The notes beneath the pieces are model-generated. The model did not search any database. It saw only the letters and a program-made list of their open reading frames with translations, and was not told the origin of the DNA. A stretch of DNA of 12,962 nucleotides from contig JAFABT010000259.1 in NCBI GenBank assembly GCA_023425905.1, positions 1 through 12,962 of the forward strand. Direction: 5' to 3'. Position 1 is the first letter of the stretch; each line of letters begins with the position of its first letter. This document shows positions 6,438 through 12,962 of the stretch, piece by piece. The position numbers were made by a program, and so were the translations under genes. The DNA is from Actinomycetes bacterium (GTDB lineage Bacteria; Actinomycetota; Actinomycetes; Actinomycetales; Cellulomonadaceae).

Positions 6438-7369
6438 TTGGCTTCCAGGAGCCAGGTGAGCAGCGCCTTCTGCACGTGGAGCCGGTTCTCTGCCTCGTCC
6501 CACACGACGGAGCGGGGCCCGTCGAGCACGTCGGCGGTGATCTCCTTGCCACGGTACGCGGGGAGGCAGTGGAGGACGAGGACGTCGGGCGAGGCCTTCT
6601 CGAGGAGGGCGTCGTCGATCGCGAAATCGACGAAGGCCGCCTCACGGCGCTCCTGCTCGGCCTCGTCGCCCATCGACACCCACGTGTCGGTCGCGACGAC
6701 GTCCGCGCCAAGCACCGCGTCGGCCGCGTCGTGGACCACCCTCACCGAGCCGCCGTGCTCCGCGGCGATCCGCTCGGCGTCCGCGACGATCGCCGGGTCC
6801 GGCAGGTCACCGGCCGGCGTGCCGATCGTCACGTGCATCCCGGCGAGCGCGCCGCCCAGGAGGTAGGAGTGCGCCATGTTGTTCGCGCCGTCGCCCAGGT
6901 AGGTCAGACGCGTGCCGCTGAGCGCGTCGACGCCGCCCGCACGATGCTGCGCGATCGTCATGAGGTCCGCGAGCACCTGGCACGGGTGGAACTCGTCGGT
7001 GAGCGCGTTGACGACGGGGACGCGCGACGCCGCAGCCATCTCCTCGATCCGGGTCTGGGCGAAGGTCCGCCACACGATCGCCGCGCACTGCCGCTCGAGG
7101 ACCCGCGCCGTGTCGGCGATCGGCTCGCCCCGGCCCAGCTGGCTCGAGGCGGCGTCCATGAGCATCGGGTACCCGCCGAGCTCTGCCACCCCGACGGCGA
7201 ACGACACCCTCGTCCGGGTCGAGGGCTTGTCGAAGAGCACGGCGACCGAGCGGGGCCCGGCCAACGGAGTGCGGATGAAACGGTCGTCGTGGAAGGCGAG
7301 CGCAAGCTCGAGCACCTCACGCTGCTCACGCTGCGAGAGGTCGTCGTCGCGAAGGAAGTGGCGGGTCAT
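6434..7369 (-). CDS. argF: ornithine carbamoyltransferase
   Basis: Transfers the carbamoyl group from carbamoyl phosphate to ornithine, giving citrulline. The 311-residue protein has every family signature: carbamoyl-phosphate loop STRTR (50-54), HPCQ (128-131), the ornithine-binding SMG loop (232-234) and HCLP (267-270) with the catalytic Cys268. Length matches anabolic OTCases (about 305-315). The ATG at 7369 overlaps the argD stop as ATGA and has a GAGG motif 7 nt upstream. Cytoplasmic, trimeric in known members. Nothing is missing or odd. The SMG motif and the biosynthetic context favour anabolic OTCase over other transcarbamylases. Confidence 0.97.
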   Translation of the reverse strand: MTRHFLRDDDLSQREQREVLELALAFHDDRFIRTPLAGPRSVAVLFDKPSTRTRVSFAVGVAELGGYPMLMDAASSQLGRGEPIADTARVLERQCAAIVWRTFAQTRIEEMAAASRVPVVNALTDEFHPCQVLADLMTIAQHRAGGVDALSGTRLTYLGDGANNMAHSYLLGGALAGMHVTIGTPAGDLPDPAIVADAERIAAEHGGSVRVVHDAADAVLGADVVATDTWVSMGDEAEQERREAAFVDFAIDDALLEKASPDVLVLHCLPAYRGKEITADVLDGPRSVVWDEAENRLHVQKALLTWLLEAK

Positions 7370-8640
7370 GAGCTGGCCTCGGCTTCGGGGTCGGTCGGGA
7401 CGCGGACGGCGGCGAAGAACGCGATGGCCTCGTCGGCCTGCTCGCGGGTGAGGACGAGCGGCGGCGCGAGCCTGATCGTGTCGGGTGCGACCGCGTTGAC
7501 GATGATCCCGGCGTCGAGCGCGGCATCGGCGACCTGGGCGGCGACGGGGGCCGCGAGCACGACCGCGAGCAGCAGCCCGTGGCCACGCGTCTCGACGACG
7601 AGCGGGTTCCCCGCGCCCGCGATCTCCCGGGCCAGGTATGAGCCGACGTCACGGACGCGGTCGAGCAGGCCGTCGCGCTCGATGACGCCGAGCGTCGCAA
7701 GGGCGGCGGCCGCGGCGACCGGGTTTCCGCCGAAGGTCGTCCCGTGCTGGCCACGGCCAAGGAGACCCGAGGTGTCCTCGCCGAAGGTGACGAGCGCGCC
7801 GACGGGGAACCCGCCGCCGAGGCCCTTGGCAAGGGTCATCGCGTCCGGGACGACCCCACCGCCGATCTCGGGGACGTGATGCGCGAACCAGGCCCCGACC
7901 CGGCCCACGCCGCTCTGGACCTCGTCGAGGACGAGAAGCGTGCCGTGGGCCCGGGTGAGCTCCCGCGCGGCCACGAGATAACCCGGCGGCAGCGGACGGA
8001 CGCCGGCCTCGCCCTGGACGGGCTCGACGAAGAGCGCGGCGACGTCACCCGGGGCGAGTGCGGCCTCGAGGGCGCCGACGTCACCGAAGGGCACCCACTC
8101 GACGCCCGCGGGCAGCGGCTCGAACGGGGCGCGGTAGGCGGCCTTGTGCGTGAGCGCGAGCGCGCCCATGGACCGCCCGTGGAACGCGCCCTCGAGCGCG
8201 AGGACGCGGGTCCGCCCCGTCCGGCGGGCGAGCTTGAAGGCGGCTTCGTTCGCCTCGGTGCCGGAGTTCGTGAAGAAGACCCGCGAACCCTCGGGAGCCC
8301 GGGCGAGGTCGAGCAGCCGCTCCGCGAGTGCGATCTGCGTCGGGGTGCCGAAGAAGTTCGACACGTGCCCGAGCGTCCCGAGCTGGGCGCTGATCGCCGC
8401 CGTGAGGGTCGGGTGGGCGTGGCCGAGCGCGTTGACCGCGATGCCCGCGAGCAGGTCGAGGTAGCGGGCGCCGTCCGTGTCCCAGACGTAGACGCCCTCG
8501 CCCCGGGCGAGCACCCGCTGCGGCGGCCCGAAGGTGTCCATGACGGACCGGGTGTGGCGCGAGGTCCACTCGGCGCCCGAGCCGGGGCCGACGAGCTCGT
8601 CCGAGCCGACTCCTGCGGTGAGGTCCACGTGCCCGCTCAT
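7366..8640 (-). CDS. argD: acetylornithine aminotransferase
   Basis: PLP-dependent class III aminotransferase that converts N-acetylglutamate semialdehyde to N-acetylornithine with glutamate as donor. The Schiff-base lysine is Lys272 in TLAKGLGGGFP. NSGTEANEAA is the phosphate-binding/cofactor block, DEVQSGVGR holds the Asp that contacts the PLP nitrogen, and GTTFGGNP is the closing active-site segment. The 424 residues include an extra N-terminal stretch of about 25 residues before the usual start of homology (WTSRHTRSVMDTFG). The ATG at 8640 is supported by the ATGA overlap with argB and by a strong AGGAGG (8648-8653) 7 nt upstream. It may also act as N-succinyldiaminopimelate aminotransferase, as some ArgD do; this cannot be judged here. 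Confidence 0.96.
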   Translation of the reverse strand: MSGHVDLTAGVGSDELVGPGSGAEWTSRHTRSVMDTFGPPQRVLARGEGVYVWDTDGARYLDLLAGIAVNALGHAHPTLTAAISAQLGTLGHVSNFFGTPTQIALAERLLDLARAPEGSRVFFTNSGTEANEAAFKLARRTGRTRVLALEGAFHGRSMGALALTHKAAYRAPFEPLPAGVEWVPFGDVGALEAALAPGDVAALFVEPVQGEAGVRPLPPGYLVAARELTRAHGTLLVLDEVQSGVGRVGAWFAHHVPEIGGGVVPDAMTLAKGLGGGFPVGALVTFGEDTSGLLGRGQHGTTFGGNPVAAAAALATLGVIERDGLLDRVRDVGSYLAREIAGAGNPLVVETRGHGLLLAVVLAAPVAAQVADAALDAGIIVNAVAPDTIRLAPPLVLTREQADEAIAFFAAVRVPTDPEAEASS

Positions 8641-9599
8641 GGCGTGTCCTCCTCCTCGACCACGGGGAACTGGCCGGTGAAGGGCACGGGCGGCGTCTCA
8701 GCGTCGGGCAGCACCATCGTGCCGATCCCGTCCGCGGTGAAGACCTCGACGAGGATCGAGTGCGGCTGGCGTCCGTCGATGACGTGGGCCCGCCCCACCC
8801 CGCCCTCGACGGCGCGCGCGCACGCCTCCATCTTCGGCCGCATGCCGTGGTCGAGCGACGGCATGAGCTCGGCCAGCTGCGACAGGCGGATACGGCGCGC
8901 GAGCGAGGTGCGGTCCGGCCACCTCGTGTAGAGGCCCTCGACGTCGGTGAGCACGATGAGCTTGCGGGCGCCGAGCGCGATCGCGAGCGCGGCGGCCGCG
9001 GTGTCGGCGTTGACGTTGAGGACCTGGGTCGGGTCCTCGATGTCGGGGGCCACGGTCGAGACGACGGGGATCCGGCCGGCCTCGAGCAGATCGATGACCG
9101 CCCCGGGGTTGACCTCGACGACGTCCCCCACCTGTCCGACGTCGACCCGCTCGCCCGCGACGACTGCGTGCCGGCGCCGGGCCTGGAGCAGTCCGGCGTC
9201 CTCCCCCGACAGGCCGACCGCGTAGGGACCGTGCGCGTTGAGCAGCCCGACGAGCTCCCGGGAGACCTGGCCGGTGAGGACCATGCGGACGACGTCCATC
9301 GCCTCGGGGGTCGTCACACGCAGCCCGCCGCGGAACTCCGACTCGATACCGAGCCGCGCGAGCATCGTCGAGATCTGCGGACCGCCACCGTGGACGATGA
9401 CGGGCTTGATGCCGACCTGGTGGAGGAAGACCATGTCCTCGGCGAAGGCGCGCTTGAGGTCGTCGTCGATCATCGCGTTGCCGCCGTACTTGACGACGGC
9501 GATCGTGCCCTTGAAGCGCTGCAGCCACGGCAGCGCCTCGATGAGGACGTGGGACTTCTCGGTCGCGGTGAGCGCCGGGACGTTGACGGGTTCGGTCAT
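8637..9599 (-). CDS. argB: acetylglutamate kinase
   Basis: Phosphorylates N-acetylglutamate with ATP, the second step of the pathway and usually the feedback-controlled one in organisms with the acetyl cycle. The 320-residue amino-acid-kinase protein shows Lys37 in VVKYGGNAM, GGGPQI (71-76), LNVNADTAAAALA for nucleotide binding and a C-terminal DGIGTMV. About 30 residues precede the first core strand (ATEKSHVLIEALPWLQRF), resembling the N-terminal helix of arginine-sensitive hexameric kinases; feedback inhibition is therefore inferred. The ATG at 9599 overlaps the argJ stop as ATGA. The upstream bases (ACTCCTC) contain no Shine-Dalgarno, so initiation probably depends on ribosomes finishing argJ. 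A Glu-rich tail ends the protein. Confidence 0.96.
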   Translation of the reverse strand: MTEPVNVPALTATEKSHVLIEALPWLQRFKGTIAVVKYGGNAMIDDDLKRAFAEDMVFLHQVGIKPVIVHGGGPQISTMLARLGIESEFRGGLRVTTPEAMDVVRMVLTGQVSRELVGLLNAHGPYAVGLSGEDAGLLQARRRHAVVAGERVDVGQVGDVVEVNPGAVIDLLEAGRIPVVSTVAPDIEDPTQVLNVNADTAAAALAIALGARKLIVLTDVEGLYTRWPDRTSLARRIRLSQLAELMPSLDHGMRPKMEACARAVEGGVGRAHVIDGRQPHSILVEVFTADGIGTMVLPDAETPPVPFTGQFPVVEEEDTP

Positions 9600-10762
9600 G
9601 AGGAGTACGCGCTGTTCTCGTGGACGTAGTCGTGCGTGAGGTCGTTCGTCCACACGGTGGCGGACGCGGTGCCTGCGTGAAGGTCGACGTCGATGCGCAC
9701 CTCGCGCTGCGAGGCGAGGTCGACGAGGTCGCGGTCGTCGCCGACGCTCCCGGCACGGCAGACCTGGACCCCGTTGATCGCGACGTCGAGCGCGTCGGCC
9801 TCGAAGGCCGCGACCTCGACGGGAACCGTGCCGACCGCGGCGAGCACCCGACCCCAGTTGGGGTCGTTGCCGAAGATCGCGGCCTTGAGCAGGTTGGACC
9901 GGGTGACGGCGCGGGCGACGGCGACCGCCGCCTCCTCGCTCTTGGCCCCACGGACCGTCACGGCGATGTCGTGGCTCGCACCCTCGGCGTCCGCGACGAG
10001 CTTGCGGGCGAGATCTGCGCAGGCGGCGCGGACGATCTCGCGGAGCTGAGCGCCGCTGGCCTCCACGCCGGAGGCTCCTGAGGCGAGGAGGACGACCGTG
10101 TCGTTCGTCGACATGCAGCCGTCGGAGTCGACGCGGTCGAAGGTCGTCGCGGTGGCTGCGCGCAGCGCCTCGTCGGCCTGCGCCGCGGTGACGACGGCGT
10201 CGGTCGTGAGCACGACGAGCATCGTCGCGAGGCCTGGCGCGAGCATCCCCGCGCCCTTGGCCATCCCGCCCACGGACCAGCCGTGACCGCTCGCGACGTG
10301 CACCGTCTTCGCCACGGAGTCCGTCGTGAGGATCGCGTGCGAGGCCTGGTCCCCGCCGTCCTCGGACAGCTCTGCTGCGGCGGAGTCGACGCCTGCGAGC
10401 AGCGATTCCATGGGGAGCCGAAGCCCGATGAGGCCGGTCGAGCACACGAGGACGTCCCCGGCGCTCGTGCCGAGGGTCGCCGCGACGTGCTCCGCGGTGC
10501 GGTGGGTGTCGGCGAAGCCCTCCGGCCCCGTGCAGGCGTTCGCACCGCCCGTGTTGAGGACGACGGCCCGTGCCCGGCGGTCGGCGACTGCCTGCCGCGA
10601 CCAGGTGACGGGTGCAGCGACGACGCGGTTGCTCGTGAACACCGCGGCGGCGACGTCGAGCGGGCCGTCGTTGACGACGAGAGCGACGTCGGGGCGGCCG
10701 CTCGACTTCAGCCCGGCGGCGACGCCTGACGCCCGAAATCCTGCGGGTGCGGTCACGGTCAC
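9596..10762 (-). CDS. argJ: glutamate N-acetyltransferase (ArgJ)
   Basis: Moves the acetyl group from N-acetylornithine to glutamate, releasing ornithine and recycling N-acetylglutamate. Some members also use acetyl-CoA and so perform the ArgA step. The 388-residue product is an Ntn-type self-cleaving enzyme: the processing site is Ala179-Thr180 within PGLATMLVV, Thr180 becoming the nucleophile of the beta chain. Conserved blocks VLNTGGANACTG, VCSTGLIG and GNDPNWGR are present, and the C-terminus ENSAYSS is the family's typical end. The GTG at 10762 overlaps the argC stop as GTGA with GGAG (10770-10773) 7 nt upstream; a second in-frame GTG at 10756 is possible. Whether it is mono- or bifunctional cannot be told from sequence by eye. 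Confidence 0.96.
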   Translation of the reverse strand: MTVTAPAGFRASGVAAGLKSSGRPDVALVVNDGPLDVAAAVFTSNRVVAAPVTWSRQAVADRRARAVVLNTGGANACTGPEGFADTHRTAEHVAATLGTSAGDVLVCSTGLIGLRLPMESLLAGVDSAAAELSEDGGDQASHAILTTDSVAKTVHVASGHGWSVGGMAKGAGMLAPGLATMLVVLTTDAVVTAAQADEALRAATATTFDRVDSDGCMSTNDTVVLLASGASGVEASGAQLREIVRAACADLARKLVADAEGASHDIAVTVRGAKSEEAAVAVARAVTRSNLLKAAIFGNDPNWGRVLAAVGTVPVEVAAFEADALDVAINGVQVCRAGSVGDDRDLVDLASQREVRIDVDLHAGTASATVWTNDLTHDYVHENSAYSS

Positions 10763-11823
10763 GGTGCGACTCCGTTCACTGGGAGGCCGGTCGCCTCGTC
10801 GAGCCCGAGGGCGAGGTTGAGGGACTGCACGGCCGCGCCGGCCGTTCCCTTCACGAGGTTGTCGATCGCCGCGACGACGACGACGCGTCCGGCGCGCTCG
10901 TCGACGGCGACCTGGACGAGGGCGGTGTTCGCCCCGAGGGTGGCTGCGGTCGACGGCCACTGGCCTTCGGGCAGCAGATGGACGAACGTCTCGTCGGCGT
11001 AGCTCTCGGCCCAGGCGCGGCGGACGTCGACAGGCTGCGCACCGGGTGCGAGCGGTGCGGTCACGGTGGCGAGGATGCCCCGCGCCATCGGGACGAGCGT
11101 GGGCGTGAAGGAGATCCGGACGCGCTCGGCCCCCGCGACGGTGAGGTTCTGCTCGATCTCGGGGATGTGCCGGTGGCTGCCGCCGACGGCGTAGGGCTGT
11201 GCCGCCCCGAGACCCTCGCTCGCGAGGAGGTGCGTCTTGAGCGCCTTGCCCGCCCCGGAGTACCCGTTGGCGAGGACCGCGACGACGTCGGTCGCGTCGA
11301 CGACGCCTGCGCAGACACCGGGCTGGAGCGCGAGCGTGACGGCGGTGACGTTGCACCCGGGCACCGCGATCCGCCGGGCCCCCGCGAGCAGCGAACGCTG
11401 CGCGGAAGCGGTCCGCTCGCCTGCGTGCAGCAGCTCGGGCATCCCGTAGGGCCAGGTCCCGGCGTGCGGACTGCCGTAGAACGCCTGCCATGCCGCGGCG
11501 TCGGAGAGCCTGTGGTCTGCCCCGAGGTCGACGACGACGGTCGCCGGGTCGTGCTCCGCGAGCTGCGCCGCGACCGCACCCGAGGCGCCGTGCGGCAGCG
11601 CGAGGACGACGACGTCGTGCCCGGCCAGCCGCTCGACCTCGGTGGGCTCGAGGACGCGGTCCGCGAGCGCTCGCAGGTGCGGCTGGGACGAGCCGAGCGG
11701 ACTGCCTGCGGTCGAGTGCGCGGTGAGCGCCCCGATGCGCGCGTCAGGATGCTCGAGCAGCAGCCGGAGGACCTCGCCCCCGGCGTACCCGCTCGCTCCT
11801 GCGACTGCGACGGTGAATGCCAT
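10759..11823 (-). CDS. argC: N-acetyl-gamma-glutamyl-phosphate reductase
   Basis: NADPH-dependent reduction of N-acetylglutamyl phosphate to the semialdehyde, third step of arginine synthesis. The N-terminal dinucleotide-binding loop GASGYAG is at 9-15. The catalytic cysteine is Cys157 in AVPGCN, and the conserved active-site region GGSHRHIPEIEQ follows. With 354 residues it has normal length. Two in-frame ATGs, 11829 and 11823, are possible. I prefer 11823: the predicted -10 (11831-11836) would place the transcript start within a base or two of it, giving a leaderless mRNA, and no Shine-Dalgarno precedes either ATG. First gene of the arg operon, about 80-nt intergenic distance from the sufE-like stop, and under a probable ArgR operator. 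Confidence 0.95.
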   Translation of the reverse strand: MAFTVAVAGASGYAGGEVLRLLLEHPDARIGALTAHSTAGSPLGSSQPHLRALADRVLEPTEVERLAGHDVVVLALPHGASGAVAAQLAEHDPATVVVDLGADHRLSDAAAWQAFYGSPHAGTWPYGMPELLHAGERTASAQRSLLAGARRIAVPGCNVTAVTLALQPGVCAGVVDATDVVAVLANGYSGAGKALKTHLLASEGLGAAQPYAVGGSHRHIPEIEQNLTVAGAERVRISFTPTLVPMARGILATVTAPLAPGAQPVDVRRAWAESYADETFVHLLPEGQWPSTAATLGANTALVQVAVDERAGRVVVVAAIDNLVKGTAGAAVQSLNLALGLDEATGLPVNGVAP

Positions 11824-11828
11824 ATGCA

Positions 11829-11842
11829 TGAATATACATCCA
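11829..11842 (-). promoter_or_regulatory. ARG box (ArgR operator) at argC
   Basis: On the minus strand, TGGAT-GTAT-ATTCA matches the general ARG-box pattern TGAAT-wwww-ATTCA at nine of ten arm positions. It covers the predicted -10 of argC and abuts its start codons, an ideal place for repression. It is a conspicuous AT-rich patch in otherwise very GC-rich DNA. A second, degenerate half (GCATTCA) follows immediately within the first argC codons. Confidence 0.65.
11831..11836 (-). promoter_or_regulatory. argC -10 element
   Basis: TATATT on the minus strand is a strong -10 hexamer. No good -35 is found 16-19 nt upstream (the region reads GACAGCAT). Expected transcription start is near 11823-11825, close to the second ATG. 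The element lies inside the ARG box. Confidence 0.5.
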
Positions 11843-11901
11843 AGCGGAGGATCATGCTGTCGCTGCGGCGGCGCGTCGGAGAACGTCCCAGCAGGTGGGC
11901 G

Positions 11902-12369
11902 TCAGGACGCCGTGAGAGCGAGGTGATCGCGGACCTGCCGCTTGATCCGCGCGAGCATGCCGGTCATGCCGTGCAGCCGGAGCGGAGTGATCGCCGCGGT
12001 GAGGCCGATCGTGAAGGGGAAGTCGTCCGGCACGGCGAGCACCTCGGCGGTGCTCGCACCCTCGAGCCCCTCGGTGAGGATGGCCGCGAAGCCGCGGGTC
12101 GTCGGCGCCTCGGGCGGAGCGGCCGCGACGAGGTGGACGCGGTCGCCGGAGACCTCCGCGAGCACACGGACCGGAGACTGGCACTCCTCGACCTTCTCGA
12201 GCAGGCCCGGGTGGAGCAGGTAGCGTTCCGGCAGCTCCGGCAGCCCACGGGACAGCTCGAGGAGCAGCTGGAGCCGGTCCGGCACCTCGAGCTCGAGGAA
12301 GTCCTCACGCAGGGCCGCGAGCGCGCGCGGCAGAGCGGGCGTCGTCTCCGTCGGGGTGGTCGAGGTCAT
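11902..12369 (-). CDS. sufE: SufE-like cysteine desulfurase sulfur acceptor
   Basis: SufE-family protein: such proteins accept persulfide sulfur on a conserved cysteine and pass it on for Fe-S cluster assembly or related sulfur transfer. The 155-residue product has the SufE-type order: helical N-terminus (DRLQLLLELSRGLPELPE), the acceptor Cys63 in VEECQSPV, a beta-rich core, and a C-terminal helix (MTGMLARIKRQV). Length is normal (about 140-160). The ATG at 12369 has AGAGGA (12377-12382) 7 nt upstream. It lies 98 nt downstream of the sulfurtransferase gene. In mycobacteria the SseA/SufE-like pair is also adjacent, which suggests a shared sulfur-transfer role. The exact partner (SufS or another donor) is not shown here. 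Confidence 0.88.
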   Translation of the reverse strand: MTSTTPTETTPALPRALAALREDFLELEVPDRLQLLLELSRGLPELPERYLLHPGLLEKVEECQSPVRVLAEVSGDRVHLVAAAPPEAPTTRGFAAILTEGLEGASTAEVLAVPDDFPFTIGLTAAITPLRLHGMTGMLARIKRQVRDHLALTAS

Positions 12370-12420
12370 GACCCGATCCTCTCAAGTGGGGCGGCGTTGC
12401 GCCGGTCAGGAGCATGCCGC

Positions 12421-12457
12421 ACCGCCCGCCGGCGCCGACCAGGCGCAGGCGGGCGGT
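12421..12457 (-). terminator. strong hairpin between sseA and sufE-like gene
   Basis: ACCGCCCGCC (12421-12430) pairs perfectly with GGCGGGCGGT (12448-12457). Inside, after one G/A mismatch, GCGCC (12432-12436) pairs with GGCGC (12442-12446) around a GACCA loop. The 15-bp, almost fully GC stem begins 10 nt after the sseA stop. No T-run follows on the minus strand, so it may be a U-less terminator, a partial attenuator, or an mRNA-stabilising structure. Confidence 0.55.
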
Positions 12458-12467
12458 CGCGTGGCGA

Positions 12468-12962
12468 TCAGGCGGGGACGAGGCCGGGCTCGGCACCCTT
12501 GACGACGGGGACGCGCACGGCGTTGCCCCACTCGGTCCACGAGCCGTCGTAGTTGCGGACGCGGTCGACGCCGAGCAGGTGCGTGAGCGCGAACCACGTG
12601 TGGCTCGAGCGCTCGCCGATGCGGCAGTAGGTGATGACGTCGTCCGTCGTGGACAGGCCGATCCCGCCCTCGAGGTAGATCGCCTCGAGCTCCGCGCGCG
12701 ACTTGTACGTGCCGTCCTCCGCGACCGCGGTCGCCCACGGCACGTTGTGCGCCGTCGGGATGTGGCCGGTCCTCAGCGCGCCCTCCTGCGGGTAGTCGGG
12801 CATGTGCTGCAGCTCGCCGGTGTACTCGCGCGGCGAACGGATGTCGACGATCGGGTTGCCGAAGTGGGCGAGGACGTCCTCCTTGAACGCGCGCAGCGTG
12901 CGGTCGTCGCGCTCGATGACGGGGTACTCGACGGGCGCGGGACGCGGCACGTCGGTCGCGAG
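12468..12962 (-). CDS. sseA: thiosulfate sulfurtransferase, rhodanese type (5' end outside window)
   Basis: C-terminal part of a rhodanese-like sulfurtransferase that moves a sulfane sulfur from thiosulfate or a similar donor to a thiophilic acceptor. The reading frame stays open to the right edge, so the N-terminal part is missing here. The visible part is a full catalytic rhodanese domain: VDIRSPREYTGE, the GHIPTAHNVPWA strand-turn, and the active-site loop YCRIGERSSHTWF with the nucleophilic cysteine. The C-terminus NYDGSWTEWGN is the hallmark of TST/MST proteins, which have two tandem rhodanese domains (about 280 residues), so an inactive N-terminal domain is expected beyond the edge. A GTG at 12950 is internal, not a start. 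Followed by a strong hairpin and then the SufE-like gene. Confidence 0.93.
   Translation of the reverse strand, partial: LATDVPRPAPVEYPVIERDDRTLRAFKEDVLAHFGNPIVDIRSPREYTGELQHMPDYPQEGALRTGHIPTAHNVPWATAVAEDGTYKSRAELEAIYLEGGIGLSTTDDVITYCRIGERSSHTWFALTHLLGVDRVRNYDGSWTEWGNAVRVPVVKGAEPGLVPA

Noticed and set aside
4557..6866. A 769-codon open frame on the plus strand opposite argG, argR and argF
   Set aside because: Low-complexity Arg/Val/Asp/Glu-rich translation with no recognisable fold. It is an antisense shadow of strongly coding, high-GC minus-strand genes whose motifs are clear.
9600..10445. Long in-frame extension upstream of argB
   Set aside because: It lies wholly inside argJ in another frame. 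The ATGA junction and NAGK homology both begin at 9599.
10763..11491. Long in-frame extension upstream of argJ
   Set aside because: It is a shadow inside argC. ArgJ homology begins at the GTG of the GTGA junction.
10747..12552. A 601-codon open frame on the plus strand opposite argC and the sufE-like gene
   Set aside because: Same antisense artefact; it spans two well-supported genes and an intergenic region, and its translation is Arg/Gly-rich with no domain.
1..12962. CRISPR arrays, insertion sequences, prophage or defence genes
   Set aside because: No regularly spaced repeats, transposase motifs, tRNA-linked att repeats or accessory-gene signatures were found, and composition and strand use look uniform.

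Overview
This window comes from a very GC-rich bacterial chromosome. Gene content, gene order and promoter style point to an actinobacterium, probably in Micrococcales and perhaps Cellulomonadaceae-like (the family is a guess). All eleven complete genes, the gene cut by the right edge, and a predicted rRNA leader lie on the minus strand, so transcription runs from high to low coordinates. No convincing plus-strand gene was found.

Layout in the direction of transcription. (1) Right edge, 12962-11902: the C-terminal part of a rhodanese-type thiosulfate sulfurtransferase (sseA), a strong hairpin, and a SufE-like sulfur-acceptor protein. (2) 11842-5916: the arginine operon argC-argJ-argB-argD-argF-argR. 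Its genes are joined by five consecutive 4-nt stop/start overlaps. An ArgR-operator-like palindrome sits on the -10 element and start of argC. (3) 5915-5817: a 99-nt gap with a hairpin and a half-operator-like motif. (4) 5816-1833: argG-argH (8-nt overlap), then an uncharacterised P-loop kinase-like protein and a 3-methyladenine DNA glycosylase (mpg). (5) 1737-463: tyrS, behind a 95-nt leader able to form hairpins. (6) 462-1: no protein gene. This stretch holds three tandem sigma70-type promoters and a conserved actinobacterial rRNA leader motif. The 16S gene should begin just past the left edge.

Together the arg genes supply every step from N-acetylglutamate to arginine. ArgJ recycles the acetyl group, and ArgR, encoded within the operon, probably represses the argC promoter when arginine is plentiful. 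No argA is present, so N-acetylglutamate comes either from a bifunctional ArgJ or from an argA elsewhere. The order arg cluster / mpg / tyrS is also known from mycobacteria (with more genes between), and the sseA/sufE-like pair also occurs there.

I looked for an undescribed system and did not find one. This is a conserved housekeeping and biosynthetic region. The points worth a second look are regulatory: the argC operator and possible leaderless start, the argR-argG gap, intergenic hairpins, and the tandem rrn promoters fed by tyrS read-through. The kinase-like gene is the only protein whose function cannot be named.
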